This document shows positions 11,801 to 23,800 of a DNA stretch of 64,000 bases, one piece after another (the first letter of the stretch is position 1; each line of letters opens with the position of its first letter). The translations under genes and the position numbers were made by a program. Source of the DNA: Synchiropus splendidus (Eukaryota > Chordata > Actinopteri > Syngnathiformes > Callionymidae); the NCBI RefSeq assembly GCF_027744825.2, contig NC_071338.1:30609501-30673500 (forward strand), in the 5' to 3' direction. A model generated the notes under the pieces. The model searched no databases and was not told the origin of the DNA. It saw only the letters and a list, made by a program, of their open reading frames with translations.

Positions 11801-14800
11801 CGAAATTAACTGGGTTCAATGGAATAATAAGAAGTGGAAGTATAAATATCAAAAAACATTTTACATACATCTGAATAGAAACCATGATAAAATTATGGAC
11901 CAAACATCGAAGGTGAAAATTCAATTTATTTCAAAATATATTTTAATAATACTAAAATACTAAAAAGACAAACAAAAATGAATGTGTTAAGTTTAACCAG
12001 TCCTGGCTAAAACGGAAACAGGATACAAAAATGACAGAAAAATTACTATTTATCAGTCATATAGTTTTAATCTGACCTCATGAGGGCCGCAAAAACACAG
12101 ATAAGGGGCCCCGGGCCGCACTATGCCCAGGTCTGGTCTATGTGGTGAATGGTCATTAGCTTGGTAAAGTAATGCTCACGTATGCAGCATTGTAGAGTGT
12201 CGAGCTAAAAAGAGTAGAAAAACACAAACTTAGGGAGAGACGGGCATCATTTGATGCACGCGACACTTTCAACTGGCTGGAACCAGATGGACAATATATA
12301 AACACACCCAGCCAGCTATTGGTGCAGCTGAATTTAAAGTGCGCCATGTATGACCTATGTAAAACCTGTACAGACATTTGAGTGTACAGAGATGTTTTTA
12401 GCTGCAAATAAAGTGTGAAGTGAGATGTAAACGTCCTTTAGGTTTGGGTACAGCCTTCAACAACCATTGGGGCCACCATGGGAGAAAGCTCTTCCTCTGT
12501 TGTTGTCTATGCTCCACTACGTTCCCTATGATTCGTGCTTAAGAGGCTTCATAAAATGGGGCTTAAGAGGCTTCATAAAATGGTGTTCTCATTTGCAGAT
12601 CCACTACATGGCACTGTCTACTCAGAACTCTTTGGATCTGAGCAACCATTTCAATAAAATCGGACATTACTTTTAGAGAGCGCCAGCTACCGAGCTTGTG
12701 ACATTGCGGAAATTGCACCGTACAATTCACTGTCTGTCCCTCTTCAGTCAGATTTTAACATGTCGCATTGTCTCAGTCCATTTTTACTATTGCGACACAA
12801 ATTTCCCTCCTCCTCAGAGACTCTTGAGCCATACTGGGTAGCTGCCTTTTTCTGAGGTGTGGACCAGTTGGATGGTCGAAAACAAGCCCGGCCAATCCGG
12901 TCCACAAAGGGCCACGGTTTTGTTCCAAACAATTACACACAGTTGAACCAATGAGGTTTGAGCTGAAACAAGCAACCAGCCAGACTGACAATCTACTGAT
13001 GACAGTCTTCAAGCATACAATCTATTGATCGGTCGGAACAAATGCCTGCACCCACTGCGACCCTTTGCCAAACCCTGGTCGCCTCTGACTCAAAACAACT
13101 GAACATAAAGGCCGCAGCCAGAAACCCTGGTGTGCTTCTTCTCATCAGTCATTGGACCTCCACATCAGCAAATCAACAACTTGAATTTATTTATAAAAAA
13201 TAAAGTAAAACAAGGCTCAATAAACACCATCTAGAAAAACTTGCTCACACCTCTGCATTCTCCTGTGTTGATAGCTACAACTCCCCACTTGCTGAATTCG
13301 CTCTCTCACCTCCAACCAGTACGGACCGCAGCACCAACACCTTTAATTGGTTTAAAGGGACAGCGCCACACCACGCTGTGACACTTGGCTACATTAGCTT
13401 TCTGTCTCCTCGAATGGATTTGAAAAGTTTTTCAAAACTTTTCCAACACATTCTCACTCCCAAGTCCTCCAACAGTGACTATTTTCAAGTGGACTTTTTC
13501 ATCCAGAGTCTGCCTTCCATATCAACACAGAGGAGTTTCATTGCAGTTGAACGGTTCTCCTACTGCCACACGTCCAAAATGGAGGGGTTGGAGTGTGCGG
13601 GGTGATGATCATGAGCTCTCACCGCTATGAGTATCGTTTGTGATATCCTCATTTTCTCTCTTGCCACCAATGAGACCCAATGTAGCGCTAGCCCACCGTC
13701 AAACCGTAACCCCAACCGTTGTCTTTTGTTTACGTAATGTGCTGGTCACGGTTTCAAGATCCACGGAAGGCGAAACATGTTCTTCAACTGAAGGCCTTAT
13801 GTGTTGACACTTGGCTTTGGCATCTCTCTGGAACGCAGAAGTCCGCTTGGCAATTTTATGTTTTAGGAGTGAACTAAAACATCAGCTTCACAAACAAAAT
13901 TTTAACCAAGACAGGGTGACAATTTTGCCTCTCCATGTGGATCTTCCACCCAGCAGATCGACCCACTTTTTTTTAACACAAGTGTGAGTCACCTGACAAG
14001 TGCCAGCTAGCGTTTGGTGTGGACCTACCTATCCTCAAGTTTGTCCCCACCAGTTGTTCTGTCTGGACGCACAGTCTGGCCGAGAAGATAAGACAGACTG
14101 AGACGGCCTCTTATTATAAATCTCTTGTAGAAACATGTTTTTAGGGACTGGCTTTGATGTGATGTTGTCTTTTCACTGGGTCCATTGACGGTCATTCTTC
14201 TGTCCTTGGCTATTTCACTATCACTGCAGTTATTCTGTTTGATCTTAAACCACATTCTGTGTCATGTTTGATGTTGAATAAAGCCCTTTGTGACTAAGGT
14301 GCTGTGTGATAGATCATTGTTGTTGTTTTAAGTCGCACACATTAGTCTGTGTTGCTATTTGTCGTATTAAATTTGTGGCCCTCGATGTGGAGCGATCTCA
14401 TGTCTGCTAATTACCAGAGAACAGATTGGATTTGTGTGGGTGTCTGTCTTTTTCTTCTGCCGTTCACAGCGAGACAAGTGGCCTTGATGAAGTGAAGCCG
14501 TCTTCTGTGCCATTCGCCGAAACACACTTTATTTCAGTCCAATCGATGCTTGTCTGCTTATCTGAGTGCTTTTCCTCTGCACTGTCCTGTGCCTGTGTGT
14601 TGTTGTTTATCCTGCTTTGTGGTGACCAATTCTTGGCAGAACACTATCCTTGTGAGGACCGTATGACTTTGGCCGGACCGACTGGAGTTTAAGCCTCAAT
14701 TTGAGGATAAAGACTTCAAAATAACTGGGTGATTCTAACAGGGTTTCAGTTTGGTTCAGAGTCCCGAGCCATATCTGCTGGCCTCATCGGACCGGGACCT

Positions 14801-17800
14801 TCAGCATGCACTGGGGCGGTTTGCAGCTGAGTGTGAAGCGGCCGGGATGAGGATCAGCACCTCCAAGTCTGAGGCCATGGTTCTCGACCGGAATAAGGTG
14901 GTTTGCTCTCTCCGGGTCGGTGTAGAGTTCTTGCCCCAAGTGGTGGAGTTTAAGTATCTCGGGGTCTTGTTCTCGAGTGAGGGAAAAGGGGAGTGTGAGA
15001 TTGATAGACGGGTTGGTGCAGCAGCAGCAGTGATGCGGTCGCTGTTTCGGACCATCGTGGTGAAGAGGGAGCTGAGTCACAAGATGAAGCTCTCGATTTA
15101 CCGATCGATCTACGTTCCCACCCTCAACTATGGTGACGAGCTGTCGGTCATGACCGAAAGGATGAGATCGCGGATACAAGCGGCTGAGATGAGTTTCCTC
15201 CGCAGGGTGGCTGGGCGCACCCTTAGAGATAGGGTGAGGAGTTCGGTCATCCAGGAGGAGCTCGGGGTGGAGCCGCTGCTCCTCCACATCCAGAGGAACC
15301 AGCTGAGGTGGCTAGGGCATCTGATCCGGATGCCCCCTGGACGCCTCCCTGGGGAGGTGTTCCGGACCCAGGACTCGCTGGAGAGATGATGTCTCCGGTC
15401 TGGCCTGGGAACGCCTCGGGATCCCCCGGGAAGAGCTGGAGGAGGTCTGTGCGGATCGGGAAGTTTGGGCTTCCTTGCTCCAAATGCTGCCTCCGCGACC
15501 CGACCCCGGATAAGCGGCAGAAGAAGGTGAAGGTGAAGGTTAAGGGTGAAAGGCCGGGGGAAGGGTTGTGGCAATGAGAAACCTCTCAATGTCCGCACAA
15601 GGAAAGAAATACAAGCCTGTGTGTTGCAGCAGCTGGACACCCCCACAGAACTTTACCTTCTCTTTTGGTTTCCCACATTAATGTCAGACAGAAAACTTTA
15701 AAACTACTTCTCTGGCATCAGAAGTTGGTCAGTTCTGGCTAATGATTTGGACTTTGATGGCGGCACGACTCCGTATTGCTCGTGCTCCATTTCAATCTTC
15801 TTCCATCCACTGACGACTAATGAAACAAATGCAAAGTTCAGAGGGTTGAAGTCGCATCCTTCTGCCTTCTGCGAGACGCTGTCAATATCATTCTGCAGTC
15901 GACATGTGCTCCAGTAAACAGAACAATTACCTTCGTCATGCCTCCCAGGTGACACAGGAGGAAGTTAATTACCGACGGCCCGCTGATTCTTTCCAGGTTC
16001 CAGAATGAGTTTGACAAAGAAACACGGCACCCGCGAGATCCGGAGCGCACTTGGGGAGGAACCAGTCGATTGAAACTGATTTTCTGTTTGCTTAACTGAG
16101 TTGCTGCTGGATCATTTTACAGTCAGGTGCCGTAGCTGTGAGGATGGATTTCACTTCAGGGACGAAATCTGTTAAAAGCAATGTGTAATTGGGATTGTTT
16201 TGCAACATCCATATACAGTCAGCGTAGACACACTCTCATCGAGTCCAACTGACTGACTCGCATTCACTGGCTTCAGGTTGTTTATTGAAGAATGGCATTC
16301 ACAGTTGACAATTCGAGATAAAGACCCAGTTTAGAGAGTGGAGTAAGGAACTTGGAAACACTTTCTGCACTTTCAGCTAGTGATAATATCTAAAGTCGGA
16401 CTCTTCACGTTGGACATTTTTTATAATAGTATCTGACTTCAAGTTGAGTGACTCTGTGAACTGAATTATTTGGAACTGCTCCAGTTATCGGGAGCAGTTT
16501 CCCTAATTCACTTATGCCAGGACTTGTCAGGTTTCCGCTACATGTAAATGAGCGCCGCCATGCCTTCGGAAAAACAGTCTATATGATGGATGAGATTATA
16601 GCGGAAGTAGAGAGAGGCGTACGTGAAATACATTCACGAAAACATGGTCTATAACAAAACGGCAGAGCCAACACAAACATGCTCCACGGAGCAAAGCAGT
16701 GATCAGACTCGTGGAGTAAAAAACATTTTTTAGATTTTTAGATTTTTATTTTGCGATGTGTAACCCAGTATGTGGCTGTCCTTCTTACTGACGGTGCCTT
16801 CGGTGTCAGCTGAAGACGCTGGAGTGAGGATGTGCTGTGGAAACCCTGCTTGATGACAGGTGACACTTTGTGAAGCTATATTGACTCTTCAGGAGCATAA
16901 CTGGTTTCCAGTCCAAAAGACTCATGGTTGCCGGATTTGCTGCTGAATCTGTCTGAAGCTGATTCACAGGGCTCCAAATGATCCTGAATTCCACTTTACT
17001 ACTTGAAAGTACTCGAGTCAACTGGTCTTTATTCTGCAATTCTGTGGCTTTGACTTCACTTCCTGTTGCGGAGATATCTGACCTTCATGTGATGGCGAGT
17101 CAAAGGGAGTTGTGGATGATGGGATCGATTTCCTGTCATCAAAGACTCGCTCATATATGTTGGACTCACCGATGTCATGTGTCAGGAGACTTAAATGAGT
17201 CCAACTCACTTCCTGTCAAGTTAGACACGTCCACAGTGGGAACCTCTGCCTTTCTGTCAGGTCACACTCTTACATGTCAGATCACATGAACCATGTTTCA
17301 TAGCTGTGAAACTCCAGATGCTGGTCGAACAACAGATGGAAGTTTCTCGTCCATGTTTTATGCAGCCATGAAACCAATCATGCAGAAGAAGCTCCAACTC
17401 AACTTCTCGTCTTCACCCTGAAGTGGACCGCGCTTGTGGATCCAAGCGCACACTTGTTATCGATTCCCGCTGTTGAACAGGCAGTTTTAACTTCTGCTCT
17501 TGTTTATGTGTAAACTGATTTGCATAATGTTCCCCCGTGAGTTGTAGCAATTGCATTCCGCAGTCGAGTAATTACATTTCCCTGCACTGTCAAAGGGTCA
17601 CTTGCTTTAATGTTATGTACATGCTTAATTCCACGCCTCCCATTCTGTGGACCTCTTGTGGGTGAATTGTTCTTTTTTCTTCATGTATTTCTCTAACTCG
17701 AGCGTTTTTTGACAGGGACCCTCAACGTCCTCCTGAGAGTGAAAAGCATCGCTTTCGTGGACACGGTCATCTGGACCAAGTCGGGTCACCAGGGTCCGGA

Positions 17801-20800
17801 GTGGAGGAAAGCCTTCTTCGACATCACCCCCAATGGACCGTTCCAGGTAGGAGTCCAGATTTCCTCGAGGTTGGATGAACACACACCCACACACAGGAAT
17901 AATAAAGTCATGTTTTAATCATCGTGACTCTCCACTTTTAGAGTTTGGCAATAATTAAAATACTTTGTTTTCGTGTTTGGCTCACGGTCAAATATAACTT
18001 TATCATCGTTGCATGAAGAAAATCTTCCAACGGAATGTTCAGCATTTTATCAATAGGTGATCACAAAAGTGACACCTTGGATTGTAGCTAATGCTAATGC
18101 TAGCACCAGGCCTGTAGCAGATCAGCAACAGAACTGAGGTGAAGCTTTTTGACAAGTTACACACTTGTTAATAAGTGATGTATTGTTGAAAGAATACAAA
18201 GGAACATCGGCTTCACGACTAACAAAATTGGGAGATCGAATCAGAGACAATGATTCTTCCGATATAGACATGCCATCTTTAGATTCCAATCCAAATACAG
18301 GGTTCCCCCCAGTGTTTATGGGCTTCCTATACTGGATTTTTGACTCCCTGCTGTGCCATTTTCCGCTGTTTCTGTCTTTATTTTGTAATATTTAGGGTAG
18401 CGATGGGCTGATGAGGCTTCATGAAACAGTGTCCTCATGTCCAGAGCTCACTAGGTGGCACTCTTAGTTTTAAAAGCAAGCGAGGTTCCATTGAAATTGT
18501 TGTTCAGTTCCAAAGATTTTCATCCAGAAAGCGACACCTAGTGGGCTCCGAAAATGAGGACGCTGTTTCATGAAGCCTCGTCCGCCTGTCACATGCGTCG
18601 CGGCCTTCAACAGCGTTGACATGAACACTGCCTACCTGGGTCCCGATTGTGCTTTTTTCAAGCCAACGTCTTTAAAGAAGCCAAAGCCAAAAGTGTCAAT
18701 GTTTATTATTCATAATTAGCGACAGCACAGACAGGTGAAGAAAGTCTGTCGTCTATTGCCGAACACTTTTGACGTCTGCCTGTTTTCATCTTGCTGTAGT
18801 GCATTTATTATTCATAAAGTCCAATAAATAAACGAACGTCTTGCTTCCGATGACAAATATGTTTAATCCAAATTAACCCGGAGCAATGACGAAAGGTGCC
18901 GGTGTTTTTCTTCATTCCCTGAGGAAGCGCGGATGTTGCATTTTTTAGCTGCTATTGACAAACGTGTGCCTTTGAGTGAACATTCAGCTCGATTTCTGCT
19001 CAACATCAGCAGCCGCTCTGTCCACACTCACGCTCATGACACACCTGGAAGTGAAATTTGAAATTGCTGTGGGTCTGTTTTGGAAAATAGTCGGCGTATC
19101 TCAGTAGAAATATCTCAGAAATGAAGCTAAGAATGATACTTGGTATGTGTTAGCGTAATGGTTGCATGAGAAAGTAGACGGAAACTTGTGACAAAAGGAT
19201 TCGTCTTCAGTCAAGAGGAATAAAGAGCTGAGGCAGAAGCCAATGCGAGTGGTGGTTCTCTTCTCTCACCTGTGGTCACCATCTTTGAAAAGATCTGAGG
19301 CACTCAAAGAAGAACCACTGCTTCTCCAAGAGAAGCCAGTGGAGGTGGGAGGGGCTCCTTGTTGGTAGGTGTTCTGGGCCCTGTGGGGAACGCTAAGGGC
19401 ACCCAAGGAATATGGGACCTGACTCCCAACCAAGATACCCTTGTTTTCTCACAAATGTGAATTTAATTTGATGGGTTTTTTTGTTCCCCTTTTGCATGCT
19501 GAATCTAAGCGTGTTGGAACATAAAGTAGTTATCTTTTTACATAGTTATTACAAGTTATTACAACATTTCTGGTCCTTATTGAATTATAAACTTGCTTAT
19601 TAATGTATGTGCATTACAGGCCAAATGTTTGGTCACATCTTCTGATTCAGTGTTTTTTTCCTTATTTTTTACTATTGTCTGCATTGTAGATACATACTGA
19701 AGACATCATTTATACGAAGCAGGATATATAGAATTATGTAGCAAAGAAAGAATTGTTGAATAACTCTAAATATATTTCACATTTTAGATGATTCAAAGTA
19801 TCCGCCTTTTGCTTTGTTGACAGCTCTGCAAACCCTTGTCCTTCTGAATGAGCTTCATGTAGTCACCTTTTGGTAAAACCTGATCAGGTGACTCCATCAT
19901 GAAGCTCATCGTGAGAATTCCAAGTGCGAGCAAAGTGGTAATCAAAGCAAAAAAATATCAAAACACGTTCTGAGTAATTACACACTTCTCTGTTTACTAC
20001 AGTTTCACATGTTCATTCGTAGTTTTGATGCCTTCAGTGAGAATCTACAATGTAAATAGTTGTGGAAATTAAGAAAAGGCATTGAATGAGAGGTGTGTCC
20101 AAACTTTCGGACTGTATTGTATCTATTATATGTTTAATGCATCAAAAATTGAGACTATGTTGCATATTCTTCTTAGAGTTCTACATTCCTGCATTTATGT
20201 TTTCAGGAAAATAGTTGTCACAACAGTGTTGTGATTCCACCACAGGATGGTTCCTGAAATACATTTAAAAAAAGAGGTATCATGATGCTGAATGTTCTGT
20301 CCTTGCATGAGGATGCTGGGTCTCAGGAGGTTAATGCTATTCAGTAAGTTTCGCCTGGACAGAATCCTCAAAAGCCTTTCATAAATCCTGCCAGTGTTGA
20401 AGGTTGCCAAGACATTCCCACGCAAGTTGGCCGTTTAATTTTACGTCTTCACCCTTTTCAATGAAATGTTCCTCTTTGATATCACTATTTCAGAAGGCTG
20501 CAGCTTGAAAATGGTTAGAGATGAAGGCGTACTGAATCTTCAGTGTGACCCAACGTTCGGGATGCGAGTAAATCACAACTTACGCAGATGTTTGTCTGAT
20601 CTGTTCATCTCTGCCGCAACAATGATGATGGCTCCAGTATGCGCTGCCTGTGGACTGACAGTGAACGGAGGTGCCGCCACTACGGCAGAAGCATCGTGAC
20701 ATACTGTACGAGTGAAAATATTCATCAGAGGTTGAATATTCCTCTTCAGAATCCCAGTCGGTCCAATTCACTCTCTTGCTCTCTGCCGTGTAACCACGAT

Positions 20801-23800
20801 GCCCATACATGCTTGAAGTTACAAGCCTTGGGATTTGGAACTAGGCTTGTAGCAATGCTGTGAAGGGTTAATAGCTGGGCATGTCAGGGACCTATGAAGC
20901 GGTTCCTCGTGAGATGGCAGCTTCATTTGTTATTTTGTCTTGGCAGCGAATGAGATTTAAGCCTCCAAATATTGGCGGTTACCATTCCGCTGAGGATTGA
21001 AAAGCCTCCACATTGGTTTGCTTCTTTTTCTTTCATAGGACAAAGCTAAGCTAACGTCACATTCATCTTAAAACAACCAACCCCCAAAAACTTTGGAGGT
21101 GATATGAAAGTGCTGCGCCAGCTGTCGTCTCTTTTGCTGACTCAGCGCTTTAAACAAGTTGTTTTGCATCTTGTGTTTATTTGCCACATTCCTGAGTGAA
21201 TGAAAACATCATCTGAGCCAACAAGCACTTTAGCAAGCACAAACGCAACCTGCGTGTTTGCGGCGTTATGATCTATGGTTTAGAGGAGTCACAGTTAGAC
21301 GAGTCAGAGATGAGGTTGTCATTGAATGTGACTAGAAAGGATAAGAAATGAGGTACACGTAGGGACAAAGAGAGTTTGGACAAGTGGAGAGGAGAGACAG
21401 TGTTGGACCAGGGGTGTTGAAGACGAAGAAGCAGACTACCAATGAGGAAGGAGAATATGAAGGAGCGACTGGAGGATGATCAGGGGGGAGGTGTAGATCT
21501 TCCTGTGGTGGCTGTAATGGAAAACGCTGGATATAATTTCCAGTGAACATCAGAGACTGCCTCTTCCTTCAACTCAATCTTCCCCATTTGTCTGCCTTGT
21601 GAAGTCCATTTTGGCAGCCAAACAAAAGTGTACACAAAAAAGTAAGTGCAGTAAAAGTGATCTAATATCATTCTCCAACAGTGTTGATGCTTCGTGCCTT
21701 CACTGCACTTAACAACTCTCAGATGTGATCCTCGAGTATATTCAAGAAGGGACACGGCTCTCGCTCTCTCTCACTCTGGCTGAGTCTTCAGCCCCAAAGG
21801 TGTCCAAATAAAAAATAGGCTGGGAGAAGGTGAGCAGGCAGAGGTGGAACTTTAGCCTGAATTTTCCCTCGTGTGCTAAAAAAAATCCCTCCACTTATTT
21901 ATTATTTTGGGGTGGTTGGTAAGGTCAGTTCGTGCACTGACTCACACCTACAGGACTGACGGCAAAGTCATTTGAATCTAGCAAATCTCTTGGTTTGGAA
22001 TCCTGGAGCGTTCTGAAGTCTCATCAGTCGCCTTCTGTCGACGAAAAACTAGGGGTTCAAAATTACACCTAAAGCTAAAGATGCTGCGTAGACTCACTGG
22101 CTGTTAACGTCTTCAACTGTATCAGCAACAAGTATTTCATTGTAAATTCATGTTTGGAAGTTTCTGTTCATTCATTTATTGCTATGTACAAATGATACAA
22201 ACTACCACCCTATGGATGCGGGCGAGTCCGAAGTTCTAGTGGCTAATGTTTGACATTACGGATCAAGCGTTGATGTTAACCAGTGATGGGCTTATGAGGT
22301 TTCATGAAACACTGTCCTCAATATTTGTTGGTGGCGCTGTTGATGGTAGATCAAATCTAGTGGTAGTAGTTTGGCTCTGAAAATTCGAACAGTGTTTCAT
22401 GAAGCTTCATAAATACATCCATAGTTCTTTAATAATCCCACCAGTCTGCCCTGGATTTGCCTCAGATCCTTCTCACCTGGCTGAGGAGGCTTCCAGGGGA
22501 GACCATTGCCGAACTACTTCCTTTGGCGGTCCTGAGACTGAGTCCAGTCCAGAGAAAACTCTGGTATCTTTGATCTTGGTCTTTCAGTCAGGACAAAGCT
22601 AGTGATCCCAGGCGAAGGCGCAAACCCACCGAAGCACTTTTGGCTCTGCTCTTTCGTCCCCGCAACAGATAGTCTTTGTGACTCAGGACTGCACTGATTC
22701 ATCTGTTTATACCCTTACTTGTGAACAAGACCCAGAGATACATATTTAGTCCTCCACCTCCAGCATATTGTATATTATTAGCAGAGCAAAACTAACTCAT
22801 TCCTCTGGAGTCTGTCACCAAAATCTGAAGCTGTCCTATGCTAATTTTAATCTTCGATTTCATGGTGGTTGACAAGCTACTATTTGGCGTATTACTGCCC
22901 CCTACTGGTGTTGAAGCCTGTCCTCAATTTTCACCCTGCAAGCTGAACCAATATTTTCATACTTGCAAATCCAATTTCTTTCCAATCTAGTCAGTGGTCA
23001 TCCATCCAGTTCAGACGGCTAAATGTTAGCAGCCTCACTCTTGGTGATACACAAACGTATAAAACCGGTTAGCTTCAAATGAAGTGTGAGCACCCTGGAA
23101 AGCGGCGTGCGCGCACGCACACACACACACTCGGTCTCAGATCCCCCGCAGCAATTAGCTATGACAGGTCAATTAACAGGCTTATTTATGAGCGGAGCGA
23201 TGCCTGCTAGTTGTGTTGTAATGATTCCAGATACTGGCTGTACGTGCACCAGGGAAATTGAATCCATGATGAATGTGGGCTGCAGGCCGGAGCTGCCTTT
23301 GCTCTTCATTAAGTCTGCGGCAGCAACATCATGTTTCTTTTACCATTAAGGGGGAAATTAAGTTTGAAACAATATACGTACTGTAGGTTCCTGGCTCCGC
23401 TGTGATGGCGGAACTTTTATTGCGTTTGTAAGGTAATGAGGCTCCAGAAGGAACGTGTGAAGAACATGTTGAGCTGGGCAGATTTCCTTCTCCTCCTCCT
23501 CCACTTCACCTCTTTTCCAGATCCTGACTCTTTCCTGTGTGTCGAATAATCTTTCAACTCGCTGATTTACACCTCCTCAACACGTTCAAGCTCTTTCCTA
23601 CATCGATCATCTTTCCCACCTCTCTGCTCTGGTGCATGGATCTCTCCTCTTCTCTTGTTCAATTACAACTTCAGCTCTATTCTTGAATGCCTTTTTGCTC
23701 TGGTGCACCTTCCTATTTAAGTAAATGCTTAAGTTCCCACGCACCATTTTGGTCTCTCCATGCACTAGAACCAACCCGCCCTCCATCCCACTCCCGTAAA

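Larger units (their letters stand above)
3111..17715 (+). other. mdga1: 14.6-kb mdga1 intron
   Basis: This is a GT-AG intron. It contains MITE copies (3542-3700, 12541-12705), a LINE remnant (3733-4170), a 216-bp duplication (7889-8330), a hAT-like element (11673-12135), a partial inverted-repeat family copy (13690-13860), a GTGGGGACC-type repeat (14615-14760) and a 5'-truncated LINE (14776-15575). The rest (about 4200-7880, 8340-11670, 12140-13680, 15600-17700) is unique or too decayed to name, and I see no exon in it. Confidence 0.7.

Noticed and set aside
14751..15389. 212-codon frame as a host gene
   Set aside because: Sequence is the 3' part of a LINE polymerase with a deletion and frameshift; noted as a mobile element.
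22890..22935. Another hairpin MITE copy (CCCCCTACTGG, CTGTCCTCAATTTTC)
   Set aside because: Only two short motifs match and the tips are absent.
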